Shown: piece after piece, positions 8,801-15,823 of the stretch
Layout of the letters: each line of letters starts with the position of its first letter
Numbering within the stretch: position 1 is the first letter of the stretch
Source: Variovorax sp. SG517
GTDB lineage: Bacteria; Pseudomonadota; Gammaproteobacteria; Burkholderiales; Burkholderiaceae_C
Length of the DNA: 64,000 nucleotides
Reading direction: 5' to 3'
Assembly (NCBI RefSeq): GCF_013376045.1
Contig: NZ_JABMJG010000012.1
Coordinates: 62,001 to 126,000 of the forward strand
Translations under genes and position numbers: made by a program
The notes under the pieces: generated by a model
Told to the model about the DNA's origin: nothing
What the model saw: only the letters and a program-made list of their open reading frames with translations
The model's database searches: none

Positions 8801-9385
8801 CCCGCAGTGGCGCAGCAGCTGCACCAGCAGCCAGCCCGAGTCGCGGCAGGAGCCGCTGCCGTTGGTGAGCGTTTCTTCCGGCGTCTGCACGCCGGGCTCC
8901 ATGCGGATCAGGTAGTTGACGTCCTTCTGGACCTGCTGGTTGATGCCGACCAGGAAGTCGATGGTGCGCTGTTCCTTGCGGTCGATCTTGTCGAGGTAGG
9001 CCTGCAGCAGCGGCGTGACCGGATCGGCCACGAGATAGGGCGCCAGTTCCTCGGCCTGCGAGGGCTTGTACTTGAAGGGGAAGTTCTCGGCCTGTGGCTC
9101 GAGGAAGAAGTCGAAGGGGTTGTAGACCGCCATCTCGACCACGAGGTCGACGGTGACCTTGAACTCGCGCGTTTTTTCGGGAAACACGAGCCGCGCCTGG
9201 TAGTTGGCGAACGGGTCCTGCATCCAGTTGACGAAGTGCTCGGCCGGCTCGACCCGAAGCGAATACGAGATGACGTTGCTGCGGCAATGCGGCGCGGGCC
9301 GCAAGCGCACGACCTGCGGGCCCAGCTGCACCAGGCGGTCGTACTTGTAATGGGTGACGTGGTGGAGAGCGGCGTGAATGGACAT
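5855..9385 (-). CDS. Large transglutaminase / DUF2126 protein
   Basis: A 1176-residue protein. Residues about 1-300 form a transglutaminase-like module with catalytic Cys in GSCRDSGWLLVQLLRHCG (about residue 177), His in DLHAWCEVFLPG and Asp in WIGLDATSG. The remaining ~850 residues are DUF2126, with conserved blocks such as LTMGGEPTYV, FLHFGQGKWYPGEQLPRW and GGGNHFVLGG. A less conserved insert lies at about residues 560-660. The family is almost always found with circularly permuted ATP-grasp and alpha-E proteins; a role in amide-bond cleavage or transfer on an unknown conjugate has been predicted but not shown. It is the first gene of the minus-strand operon, divergent from comEC. Start ATG 9385 fits the usual N-terminus (SIHAALHHVTHYKYDR). 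Confidence 0.92.
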   Translation of the reverse strand: MSIHAALHHVTHYKYDRLVQLGPQVVRLRPAPHCRSNVISYSLRVEPAEHFVNWMQDPFANYQARLVFPEKTREFKVTVDLVVEMAVYNPFDFFLEPQAENFPFKYKPSQAEELAPYLVADPVTPLLQAYLDKIDRKEQRTIDFLVGINQQVQKDVNYLIRMEPGVQTPEETLTNGSGSCRDSGWLLVQLLRHCGLAARFVSGYLIQLTPDVKALDGPSGTTVDFTDLHAWCEVFLPGAGWIGLDATSGLLAGEGHIPLACTPTPSSAAPIEGGVDESEVEFGHEMTVTRIYESPRVTKPYTEDQWADVLALGDAVDARLKAGDVRLTMGGEPTYVATTDRDAPEWNTDALGPTKRGYATELVHKLRAEYGKGGFLHFGQGKWYPGEQLPRWALSIFWRADGQPLWHDPDLFADERFPTHYTSEDARRFTNLLAHKLGLTERYIQPGYEDIYYYLWRERRLPVNVDPFDSKLDDELERVRLRRVFTQKLDAVIGYMLPIEPGNANGDAPALSGPAWKTGPWFLRDDRLYLIPGDSPMGYRLPLDSQPWASKGDYPYLIERDPTAPRGALPSSADYRARYAVGVGGTGEAGGGVGADLGSVPYAFGTPPVVPSALRMQTPGAASDGEGDAADDNDTADSTATRQPRRGESAHWITRTALCVEVRDPRRANGPAAEKKGNASGVLYVFMPPLARLEDYLDLVAAVEATARDLGVRIVMEGYPPPRDPRLKMLAVTPDPGVIEVNIHPAHNWKELVDHTEFLYNAAFETRLSAEKFMTDGRHTGTGGGNHFVLGGATPADSPFLRRPELLASLLLYWHNHPSLSYLFSGMFIGPTSQAPRVDEARNDQVYELEIALKEIAKNREIYGQNMPAWLVDRTLRNILIDVSGNTHRSEFCIDKLYSPDSSTGRLGLLELRAFEMPPHARMSVAQQLLIRALVARFWDEPYKAPVTRWGTELHDRFLLPTFVKMDFDDVISEMRQAGFAFDADWFAPHFEFRFPLVGQMQAMGVELSLRNALEPWHVMGEEGSAGGTVRYVDSSLERIEVRVTGLNESRHVVTVNGKVLPLQPTGVTGEFVAGVRYKAWNPPSALHPSIKAHAPLTFDLVDTWMKRSLGGCQYFVAHPGGRNYETFPVNAYEAESRRHSRFTRTGHTPGLLRTPPATIELPGSREFPFTLDLRR

Positions 9386-9526
9386 GCGTTTTTGTGTGCA
9401 GTACTGGCAGATTGCATCGAGAAGATGTCTCTGGTGAGACGCATACTAGCCGAGATGCTTAGCAATTAACGCGCCACTGAGCGTGAGTCTGGGGAGGGTT
9501 TGCATCATGGTTTCGGGAGTTGTCCG
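9386..9526. promoter_or_regulatory. Divergent intergenic region, DUF2126 operon / comEC
   Basis: This 141-base gap must hold the promoters of both the leftward ATP-grasp/transglutaminase operon and rightward comEC. It is richer in A/T than the genes around 9440-9470. GGGAG at 9514-9518 is a suitable ribosome site for comEC ATG 9527. I see no confident -35/-10 pair. Confidence 0.4.
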
Positions 9527-11974
9527 ATGACGCGGAATCGCGCGTCTCGCCGGGCCGTGGGCGCCGCCGGCGCGTTCGCGGCGCTGGGCGGTTCGCTGCT
9601 GGGAGCGGCCTTGCAACTGCAGCAGCCGATGCTGTGGCCGGCATGGGTTTATGCCGGTTTGCTATGTGCCGCAACGGCCGGCATGTGGTGGCGGCTGCCG
9701 CCGGGCAGGTTGCTCCTGTCGATCGCCCTGGCATGCGGGGCGATGGCCGGCTCGGGGCTCGCGGGATGGCGTGCCGTAGCCTATGCCGAAGGTGCGCTGG
9801 CCCCCGAGATCGAAGGGCGCGACCTGCGCGTCACGGGTGTCGTTGCGGAGATGCCCCAGCGCAACGAGGCCGGCACGCGCTTCACGCTGGATGTCGAGTC
9901 CGCCCGATGGGCCGATGCCGGCACGCAGGGCCTGCCCGCCGTGCCCGATCGCATCGCGCTTGGCTGGTATGCCGAGGGCTCCAGCCTCTGGAGCCGCTCA
10001 TCCCGGGTCGCCACCGACGTCGCCTCGCTGCACGCGGGCGAGCGCTGGAGCCTGACGGTGCGGCTGAAGGCGCCCCACGGCAACCGCAACCCGCATGGCT
10101 TCGACGGCGAACTCTGGATGTGGGAGCAGGGCCTGCATGCCAGCGGCCATGTACGCAGCGGCACGCGCGACGTGGCGCCGGTGCTGGTGGGCTCCACCTG
10201 GCGGCACCCCATCGAGCGGGCTCGCGAGGCCGTGCGCGACGCCATCTTCGAGCGCGTGCCCGACCGCGCCCGCGCCGGCGTGATCGCGGCCCTCGTCACC
10301 GGCGACCAGAACGCGATCGACCGCGCGGGCTGGGATGTGTTCCGTGCCACGGGCGTGGCGCACCTGATGTCGATCTCGGGCCTGCACGTCACGATGTTCG
10401 CCTGGCTCGCCGCGCATGGGGTCGGCCTGCTCTGGCGCCGCAGCGCCCGGCTGATGCTGCGGCTGCCCGCGCAGCAGGCGGCGCTGGTCGGCGGCGTGCT
10501 GCTGGCTGCGCTCTATGCGCTTTTCAGCGGCTGGGGCGTGCCGTCGCAGCGCACGGTGTGGATGCTGGCTACGGTCGCGCTGCTGCGCCTCACCGGGCGG
10601 CGCTGGCCCTGGCCGAACGTGTGGCTGCTGACCGCCGCCGTGGTGGTCGCGCTCGATCCTTGGGCGCTGATGCAGGCCGGCTTCTGGCTGAGCTTCGTGG
10701 CGGTGGGCGTGCTTTTCGCGACCGATGCCGGAATGCCGGGTGAGCGGCAGGCAGGCGCGGCCGCTCGGCTGCTGCGCCTCTTCCGCGAGCAATGGACCAT
10801 CACGCTCGCGATCACGCCGCTGAGCCTGCTGCTGTTCCAGCAGGTGTCGCTGATCGGGCTGGTGGCCAATGCGGTGGCGATTCCCTGGGTGACGCTCGTG
10901 ATCACGCCGCTGGCGATGCTCGGCGTGGCGGTGCCGCCGTTGTGGGACGTGGCGGGCTGGGCCGTGCATGCGCTGGCGCTCCTGCTGCAATGGCTGGCCG
11001 GCCTGCCGCATGCCACGCTGTCGATGGCGGCGCCTCCGCTTTGGATGGCCGGCTGCGGCGTGGGCGGCGGCGTGTTGCTGGCGATGCGGCTGCCATGGTC
11101 GCTGCGCAGCCTCGGCGTTCCTCTGCTCCTGCCGGTGCTGCTGTGGCAGGCACCGCGGCCTGCGGTGGGTGAGTTCGAGCTGCTCGCCGCCGACATCGGC
11201 CAGGGCAACGCCGTGCTCGTGCGCACTGCCACGCACAGCCTGCTCTACGACGCCGGCCCGCGCTACAGCCTCGAGAGCGACGCGGGCCATCGCGTGCTGG
11301 TGCCGCTGCTGCGGGCCTATGGCGAGCGGCTCGATACGCTGGTGGTGAGTCATCGCGATGCCGACCACATCGGCGGCGCGCCCGCCGTGCTCGCGATGCA
11401 GCCCGGGGCCGAACTGCTGAGTTCCATCGAGGCGGCGCATCCGCTGCAGGCGACGCGCGCGGCAAGGCGATGCGAGGCTGGGCAGTCGTGGACCTGGGAC
11501 GGCGTGCGCTTCGAGGTGCTGCATCCGTTCGAGAGCGACTACAGGAGCTTCACCAAACCCAACGCCGTCTCGTGCGTGCTGCGCATCGACAACGGACGCG
11601 CGGCTGCGCTGCTCGCCGGTGACATCGAGCGGCTGCAGGAAACGGCGCTCGTCCTGCGCACGCCGCAACTGCTGCGCGCCGACGTGCTGCTGGCGCCGCA
11701 CCATGGCAGCAAGACTTCCTCGGGCGAAGCCTTCCTCGACCAGGTCCGGCCGCGCATCGCGCTCGTGCAGGCGGGGTACCGCAACCGCTTCGGCCATCCG
11801 GCCCGGGAAGTGGTCGAGCGCTACCTCGAACGGGGCGTGCGGCTGATCGAGAACACCCGCTGCGGCGCCGCGCACTGGAGCAGCCTGAGCCCCGCCGACG
11901 TGGCCTGCGAGCGCGAGCGCCGCGCCCGGTATTGGCAGCACCGCCTGCCCCCTTTGGAGCTTCCGGACCCCTGA
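9527..11974 (+). CDS. comEC: DNA internalization competence protein ComEC/Rec2
   Basis: An 815-residue polytopic inner-membrane protein forming the channel through which single-stranded DNA enters the cytoplasm in natural transformation. The order is N-terminal hydrophobic DUF4131 region, central ComEC/Rec2 competence domain with the characteristic HLMSISGLHVTMFAWLAAHG at about residues 280-300 and many membrane helices, and a C-terminal metallo-beta-lactamase-like domain with SHRDADHIGG (about residue 610) and APHHGSKTSSG. ATG 9527 has GGGAG 8 bases upstream; an in-frame TTG at 9500 has a badly spaced ribosome site. No other competence genes are in the window. Length and domain order are normal for beta-proteobacterial ComEC. 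Confidence 0.95.
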   Translation: MTRNRASRRAVGAAGAFAALGGSLLGAALQLQQPMLWPAWVYAGLLCAATAGMWWRLPPGRLLLSIALACGAMAGSGLAGWRAVAYAEGALAPEIEGRDLRVTGVVAEMPQRNEAGTRFTLDVESARWADAGTQGLPAVPDRIALGWYAEGSSLWSRSSRVATDVASLHAGERWSLTVRLKAPHGNRNPHGFDGELWMWEQGLHASGHVRSGTRDVAPVLVGSTWRHPIERAREAVRDAIFERVPDRARAGVIAALVTGDQNAIDRAGWDVFRATGVAHLMSISGLHVTMFAWLAAHGVGLLWRRSARLMLRLPAQQAALVGGVLLAALYALFSGWGVPSQRTVWMLATVALLRLTGRRWPWPNVWLLTAAVVVALDPWALMQAGFWLSFVAVGVLFATDAGMPGERQAGAAARLLRLFREQWTITLAITPLSLLLFQQVSLIGLVANAVAIPWVTLVITPLAMLGVAVPPLWDVAGWAVHALALLLQWLAGLPHATLSMAAPPLWMAGCGVGGGVLLAMRLPWSLRSLGVPLLLPVLLWQAPRPAVGEFELLAADIGQGNAVLVRTATHSLLYDAGPRYSLESDAGHRVLVPLLRAYGERLDTLVVSHRDADHIGGAPAVLAMQPGAELLSSIEAAHPLQATRAARRCEAGQSWTWDGVRFEVLHPFESDYRSFTKPNAVSCVLRIDNGRAAALLAGDIERLQETALVLRTPQLLRADVLLAPHHGSKTSSGEAFLDQVRPRIALVQAGYRNRFGHPAREVVERYLERGVRLIENTRCGAAHWSSLSPADVACERERRARYWQHRLPPLELPDP

Positions 11975-12134
11975 AACTGTGAATTAATTGTCAAAAGTAG
12001 CTTAAAGGTATTCATTTTCATGAATCCACGCTGATCAATCCTGCGTTGTACTGCTTGACTACAACTCGGCAACAAGGGGGCAACATGTACAACCGTCCAC
12101 GTTCGCGGTGTGGCGTGACCGCAGGGTGCGTTTC
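11975..12134. promoter_or_regulatory. AT-rich intergenic region after comEC
   Basis: This 160-base gap lies between comEC and the enoyl-CoA hydratase-family gene. Bases 11978-12050 are clearly AT-rich against the background, as expected for a promoter of the downstream three-gene set. It contains AATTGTCAAAAGT at 11986-11998, whose exact reverse complement occurs at 15616-15628 beyond the far end of that set. No terminator hairpin for comEC was recognised. Confidence 0.4.
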
Positions 12135-12995
12135 ATGACGACAGCGGTTCCGGCCATCACCAGCGCGAGCGCCGCGCCTGCGTCGGGCGCGCGGCTCGAA
12201 ATGCACCGCGAAGGTCCGGTGCTCATCCTGACGCTGAGCAACCCCGAGGCGCGCAACGCCATCAATCCCTCGGTCTACCGGACCGCAGCCAAGGCGATAC
12301 GCGCCACCGCGGGCTTCCGCACGGTGCGCGCCATCGTGCTGCGGGGGGAGGGCGATCACTTCAGCGGCGGCGGCGACCTGCGGCGGCTGGCCCGCCAGCG
12401 AAAGCTGCCGGCCGCCGAGCAGCGCGGCCACATCGACGCGCTGCACGAATGGCTCATGGCGATCGAGGAGGCGCCGCAGCCCGTGATCGCCGCGGTCGAG
12501 GGGGCGGCGATGGGCGGCGGCTTCTCGCTGTGCCTGGCCTGCGACCTCATCGTGGCCGCCGAAGATGCGAAGTTCGCGATGTCGTACATCAACGTCGGCC
12601 TCTCGCCCGACGGCGGCGGCACCGATTCGCTGGCCCGTGCGCTGCCGCCGCAGGTCGCGCTGGAAATGCTGCTCGACGGCACGCCCTGCACCGCCGGGCG
12701 GCTGCACGAGCTGGGCGTGGTCAACAAGGTGGTGCCGCACGGGGAAGCCTGCGCCGCAGCCCTCGCCTGGGCGCAGCAGCTAGCGCGAGGCCCGTTCGAG
12801 GTGCAGGCGCGCATCAAGCAGCTCGTGTATTCGGCGCGCGGGCGCAGCCGGCGCGAGCAGCTGGAGGCCGAACGCGAGTCCTTCCTGGCCAGCCTCTACA
12901 GCGACGAGAGCGGCGAGCGCATCAAGGAATTCCTCTCGCCCCGCAAGAAGCAGGAGGCGAGCGAGGCCGGGGGCGAGGAGGGCACCGCCGCCTGA
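12135..12995 (+). CDS. Enoyl-CoA hydratase/isomerase family protein
   Basis: A 286-residue crotonase-fold protein. Visible family features are HREGPVLILTLSNPEARNAI near the N-terminus, the CoA/oxyanion-hole segment GDHFSGGGDLRRLA, the AVEGAAMGGGFSLCLACDLI block and the C-terminal AKLV-type helix region. The first acidic catalytic position is not obvious; the second region reads NVGLSPDGGGT, with Asp where hydratases often carry Glu, so the exact reaction (hydration, isomerisation or ring opening) is uncertain. ATG 12135 has GCAGGG upstream; GTG 12108 is an in-frame alternative. It lies 98 bases before the second ATP-grasp gene in the same direction, which may be co-transcription without functional linkage. 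Confidence 0.85.
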   Translation: MTTAVPAITSASAAPASGARLEMHREGPVLILTLSNPEARNAINPSVYRTAAKAIRATAGFRTVRAIVLRGEGDHFSGGGDLRRLARQRKLPAAEQRGHIDALHEWLMAIEEAPQPVIAAVEGAAMGGGFSLCLACDLIVAAEDAKFAMSYINVGLSPDGGGTDSLARALPPQVALEMLLDGTPCTAGRLHELGVVNKVVPHGEACAAALAWAQQLARGPFEVQARIKQLVYSARGRSRREQLEAERESFLASLYSDESGERIKEFLSPRKKQEASEAGGEEGTAA

Positions 12996-13093
12996 GCGCG
13001 GAAAGATCATCCGGCCCGTCTCCGGCCTCGGCATCAGGGGTTCTACTGGCCCTGAACTTGCTAAGCTATGAGTTCAAGGAGATTGGTCGTTCC

Positions 13094-14590
13094 ATGCACA
13101 AATTCGACGAGATGTACGAGCAGCTTCCCTACGCTGGAGCTGCGATCCGACAGCACTACAAGCGCTACGACCAATGGCTCGCGAAGCAACCCGGTGAGGT
13201 GATGCGTTCGCGGCGTGAAGAGGCGGAAATGATCTTCCGCCGGGTCGGCATCACCTTCGCGGTGTACGGCGCCAAGGACGAGGACGGCTCCGGCACCGAG
13301 CGGCTCATACCGTTCGACCTGCTGCCTCGAATCATTCCCGCCCACGAGTGGGCGAGCATGGAAAAAGGACTGGTGCAGCGCGTGACGGCGCTCAACCGCT
13401 TCCTTCACGATGTCTACCACGACCAGGAAATCATCAAGGCCGGCATCATCCCGGCCGAGCAGATCCTGAACAACGCCCAGTTCCGCCCCGAGATGATGGG
13501 CGTGAACGTGCCGCACAACGTCTACTCGAACATCTCGGGCATCGACATCGTGCGCGCCCCCGATGCCTCGGGCAACGGCGAGTACTACGTGCTCGAAGAC
13601 AACCTGCGTGTGCCCAGCGGCGTGAGCTACATGCTCGAGAACCGCAAGATGATGATGCGGCTCTTCCCCGAGCTCTTCAACCAGAACCGCATCGCGCCGG
13701 TCGCGCATTACCCCGACCTGCTGCTCGAAACGCTTCGCGCCAGCGCGCCGCCGGCCACGGCCGAGCCCACGGTGGTGGTGCTCACGCCGGGCATGTACAA
13801 CAGCGCCTACTTCGAGCACGCCTTCCTCGCCCAGCAAATGGGCGTGGAGCTGGTCGAGGGGCAGGACCTGTTCGTGAAGGACAACTTCGTCTACATGCGC
13901 ACCACGCGCGGGCCGAGGCGCGTGGACGTCATCTACCGCCGCGTGGACGACGACTTCCTCGACCCCGAGGTGTTCCGCCCCACCTCGACGCTGGGCTGCG
14001 CAGGCCTGATGCGCGCCTACCGCGACGGCAACGTCGTCATCTGCAATGCGGTGGGCACGGGCGTGGCCGACGACAAGTCGATCTACCCCTACGTGCCGAA
14101 GATGGTGGAGTTCTACCTCGGCGAGCAGCCGATCCTGAAGAACGTGCCCACCTACATGTGCCGAAACAAGGACGAGCTGCAGTACACGCTCGACAACATG
14201 AAGGACCTGGTCGTCAAGGAAGTACACGGCGCCGGCGGCTACGGCATGCTGATCGGCCCCGCCGCCACGCAGGCCGAGATCGAGGACTTCAAGAAGGCCG
14301 TGATCGCCAAGCCCGACGGCTACATCGCCCAGCCCACGCTGAGCCTGTCGACCTCGCCCACCTTCGTCGACGCCGGCATCGCGCCGCGCCACATCGACCT
14401 GCGCCCCTTCGTGCTCTCGGGCAGCGAAGTGCAGATGGTGCCCGGCGGCCTCACGCGCGTGGCGCTCAAGGAAGGCTCGCTGGTGGTCAATTCGTCGCAG
14501 GGCGGCGGCACCAAGGACACCTGGATCCTCGAAGCCGATCGCACACCCAAGCCCAAGGCCGCGGCAGAGCAGTCGCAAAGCCAATCGTAG
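13094..14590 (+). CDS. Circularly permuted type 2 ATP-grasp protein (stand-alone)
   Basis: A 498-residue protein covering the full circularly permuted ATP-grasp domain (DUF404/DUF407) without an alpha-E part. Conserved blocks include RIIPAHEWASMEKGLVQRV, VVLTPGMYNSAYFEHAFLAQ, RRVDDDFLDPEVFRPTSTLG and the lysine-containing LVVKEVHGAGGYGMLIGP expected near the nucleotide. It aligns block by block with the first part of the fusion at 3023-5791. It is a predicted ATP-dependent amidoligase in the cytoplasm; substrate unknown. AAGGAG lies about 12 bases before ATG 13094, a slightly long spacing. A longer open frame upstream overlaps the crotonase gene and is not coding. The tail ends in a short Gln/Ser stretch. 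The alpha-E gene follows after 13 bases. Confidence 0.93.
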   Translation: MHKFDEMYEQLPYAGAAIRQHYKRYDQWLAKQPGEVMRSRREEAEMIFRRVGITFAVYGAKDEDGSGTERLIPFDLLPRIIPAHEWASMEKGLVQRVTALNRFLHDVYHDQEIIKAGIIPAEQILNNAQFRPEMMGVNVPHNVYSNISGIDIVRAPDASGNGEYYVLEDNLRVPSGVSYMLENRKMMMRLFPELFNQNRIAPVAHYPDLLLETLRASAPPATAEPTVVVLTPGMYNSAYFEHAFLAQQMGVELVEGQDLFVKDNFVYMRTTRGPRRVDVIYRRVDDDFLDPEVFRPTSTLGCAGLMRAYRDGNVVICNAVGTGVADDKSIYPYVPKMVEFYLGEQPILKNVPTYMCRNKDELQYTLDNMKDLVVKEVHGAGGYGMLIGPAATQAEIEDFKKAVIAKPDGYIAQPTLSLSTSPTFVDAGIAPRHIDLRPFVLSGSEVQMVPGGLTRVALKEGSLVVNSSQGGGTKDTWILEADRTPKPKAAAEQSQSQS

Positions 14591-14603
14591 AAGGACAAGA
14601 AAG

Positions 14604-15560
14604 ATGCTGTCACGTACCGCCGACCATCTCTACTGGATGTCCCGCTACACCGAGCGCGCGGAGAACACCGCGCGCATGCTGGACGTCAACTACCAGACCT
14701 CGCTGCTGCCGCAGTCCGCCGAAGTCGCCAAGTACGGCTGGCAGGGCGTGCTCTCCATCAGCGAACTGCTGCCCTGGTACAACCAGAAGTACGACCAGAT
14801 CGCGCCCAAGGAGGTGATGGAGTTCATGGTCAAGGACGAGAGCAACGCCTCGTCCATCGTCTCCTGCCTCAAGGCCGCCCGCGAGAACGCACGCGCCGTG
14901 CGCGGCGCGCTCACCACCGAAGCCTGGGAAACGCAGAACACCACCTGGCTTGAAGTCAATCGCATGCTGCGCTCGGGCGACTTCGAGCGCGACCCAGGCC
15001 AGTTCTTCGAGTGGGTCAAGTTCCGCTCGCACCTGTCGCGCGGCGTCACGCTGGGCACCATGCTGCAGGACGAGGCCTTCTACTTCTCGCGCCTGGGCAC
15101 CTTCCTCGAACGCGCCGACAACACCGCGCGCCTGGTCGACGTGAAGTTCCACGCGCTCAACAGCGAGTTCTTCGGCGCCGCCACCGAGGAAGATCAGGAA
15201 TACGACTTCTACCACTGGAGCGCGATCCTGCGCAGCGTCTCGGCCTTCGAGGTCTACCGCAAGGTGTACCGCGACGTGATCAAGCCGGAGCGCGTGGCGG
15301 AACTGCTCATTCTTCGCGCCGACATGCCGCGCTCGCTGCATGCGAGCTTGGTCGAGGTGGTCAACAACCTGGCGAAGGTTCAGAACGAGCAGAGCGCTGA
15401 AACGCAGCGCCGTGCCGGAAAGCTCCTGGCCGATCTGCAATATGCGCGCGTCGACGAAATTCTGGCGACGGGGCTGCATGCGTATCTCACGCAATTCCTT
15501 GATCGGGTGAATGAGTTGGGGGTGCGGATCAGCCAGGATTTTCTGGTTCCGGCGCATTGA
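14604..15560 (+). CDS. Alpha-E domain-containing protein
   Basis: A 318-residue, largely helical protein of the alpha-E (DUF403) family, the constant partner of circularly permuted ATP-grasp proteins. It starts LSRTADHLYWMSRYTERAEN, directly comparable with the alpha-E half of the fusion encoded at 3023-5791. A conserved core is SRLGTFLERADNTARLVDVK. Its biochemical role is unknown; its helical glutamate/arginine-rich core and strict genetic pairing suggest a partner or modifying component for the ATP-grasp product. AGAAGGACAAGAAAG precedes ATG 14604 with good spacing. It is co-transcribed with the ATP-grasp gene and followed by a perfect 10-bp hairpin. Confidence 0.93.
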   Translation: MLSRTADHLYWMSRYTERAENTARMLDVNYQTSLLPQSAEVAKYGWQGVLSISELLPWYNQKYDQIAPKEVMEFMVKDESNASSIVSCLKAARENARAVRGALTTEAWETQNTTWLEVNRMLRSGDFERDPGQFFEWVKFRSHLSRGVTLGTMLQDEAFYFSRLGTFLERADNTARLVDVKFHALNSEFFGAATEEDQEYDFYHWSAILRSVSAFEVYRKVYRDVIKPERVAELLILRADMPRSLHASLVEVVNNLAKVQNEQSAETQRRAGKLLADLQYARVDEILATGLHAYLTQFLDRVNELGVRISQDFLVPAH

Positions 15561-15571
15561 AATGCGAAAGC

Positions 15572-15595
15572 GTCATCTCCCTTGCGGGAGATGAC
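15572..15595. terminator. Perfect 10-bp hairpin after the alpha-E gene
   Basis: GTCATCTCCC (15572-15581), loop TTGC, and GGGAGATGAC (15586-15595) make a perfect 10-bp stem 11 bases after the alpha-E stop. No T-run follows on either side, so it is either a weak or Rho-assisted terminator or a 3'-end stabilising hairpin. Confidence 0.55.
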
Positions 15596-15823
15596 ACCCG
15601 CTCCGCTCAGCGCCAACTTTTGACAATTGTTGACGCAACTAAATCAGCAAGGCCAAAAGTAAACAATAAGAATTAACTTGCCGGAATTGAATGTTTTCAG
15701 ACGTTTAAAAGCGTGAATTAATACCTTGTAAGCAAGCGCCGCGCTCCCATAATCGCGCTCCTCAGTTTTCATTTGGTCACAAATGAAGCTGCGGCATGAC
15801 AACTGTGAGGGAGCGTAAAAGCG
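15596..15823 (+). promoter_or_regulatory. AT-rich leader and promoter region of the toxin exoprotein gene
   Basis: About 230 bases of distinctly AT-rich DNA precede the exoprotein. TTGACA occurs at 15620-15625 and TAATAC at 15719-15724, but they are too far apart to be one promoter. An exact 8-bp inverted repeat, TTCATTTG-GTCA-CAAATGAA, spans 15768-15787, only 36 bases before the start codon; it could be an operator or an RNA hairpin in the leader. GAGGGAG about 10 bases before ATG 15824 is the likely ribosome site. Confidence 0.45.

Noticed and set aside
5840..9469. 1209-residue plus-strand open frame opposite the DUF2126 gene
   Set aside because: It is Arg/Val/His-rich with no domain, typical of the antisense frame of a GC-rich gene; the minus strand has clear transglutaminase and DUF2126 motifs.
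9500..9526. Upstream TTG start for comEC
   Set aside because: The purine run sits almost on the TTG; ATG 9527 has a properly spaced GGGAG.
11986..15628. Composite transposon bounded by the 13-base inverted repeats
   Set aside because: No transposase, no target duplication seen, and both copies lie in promoter-like AT-rich DNA; kept only as a low-interest observation.
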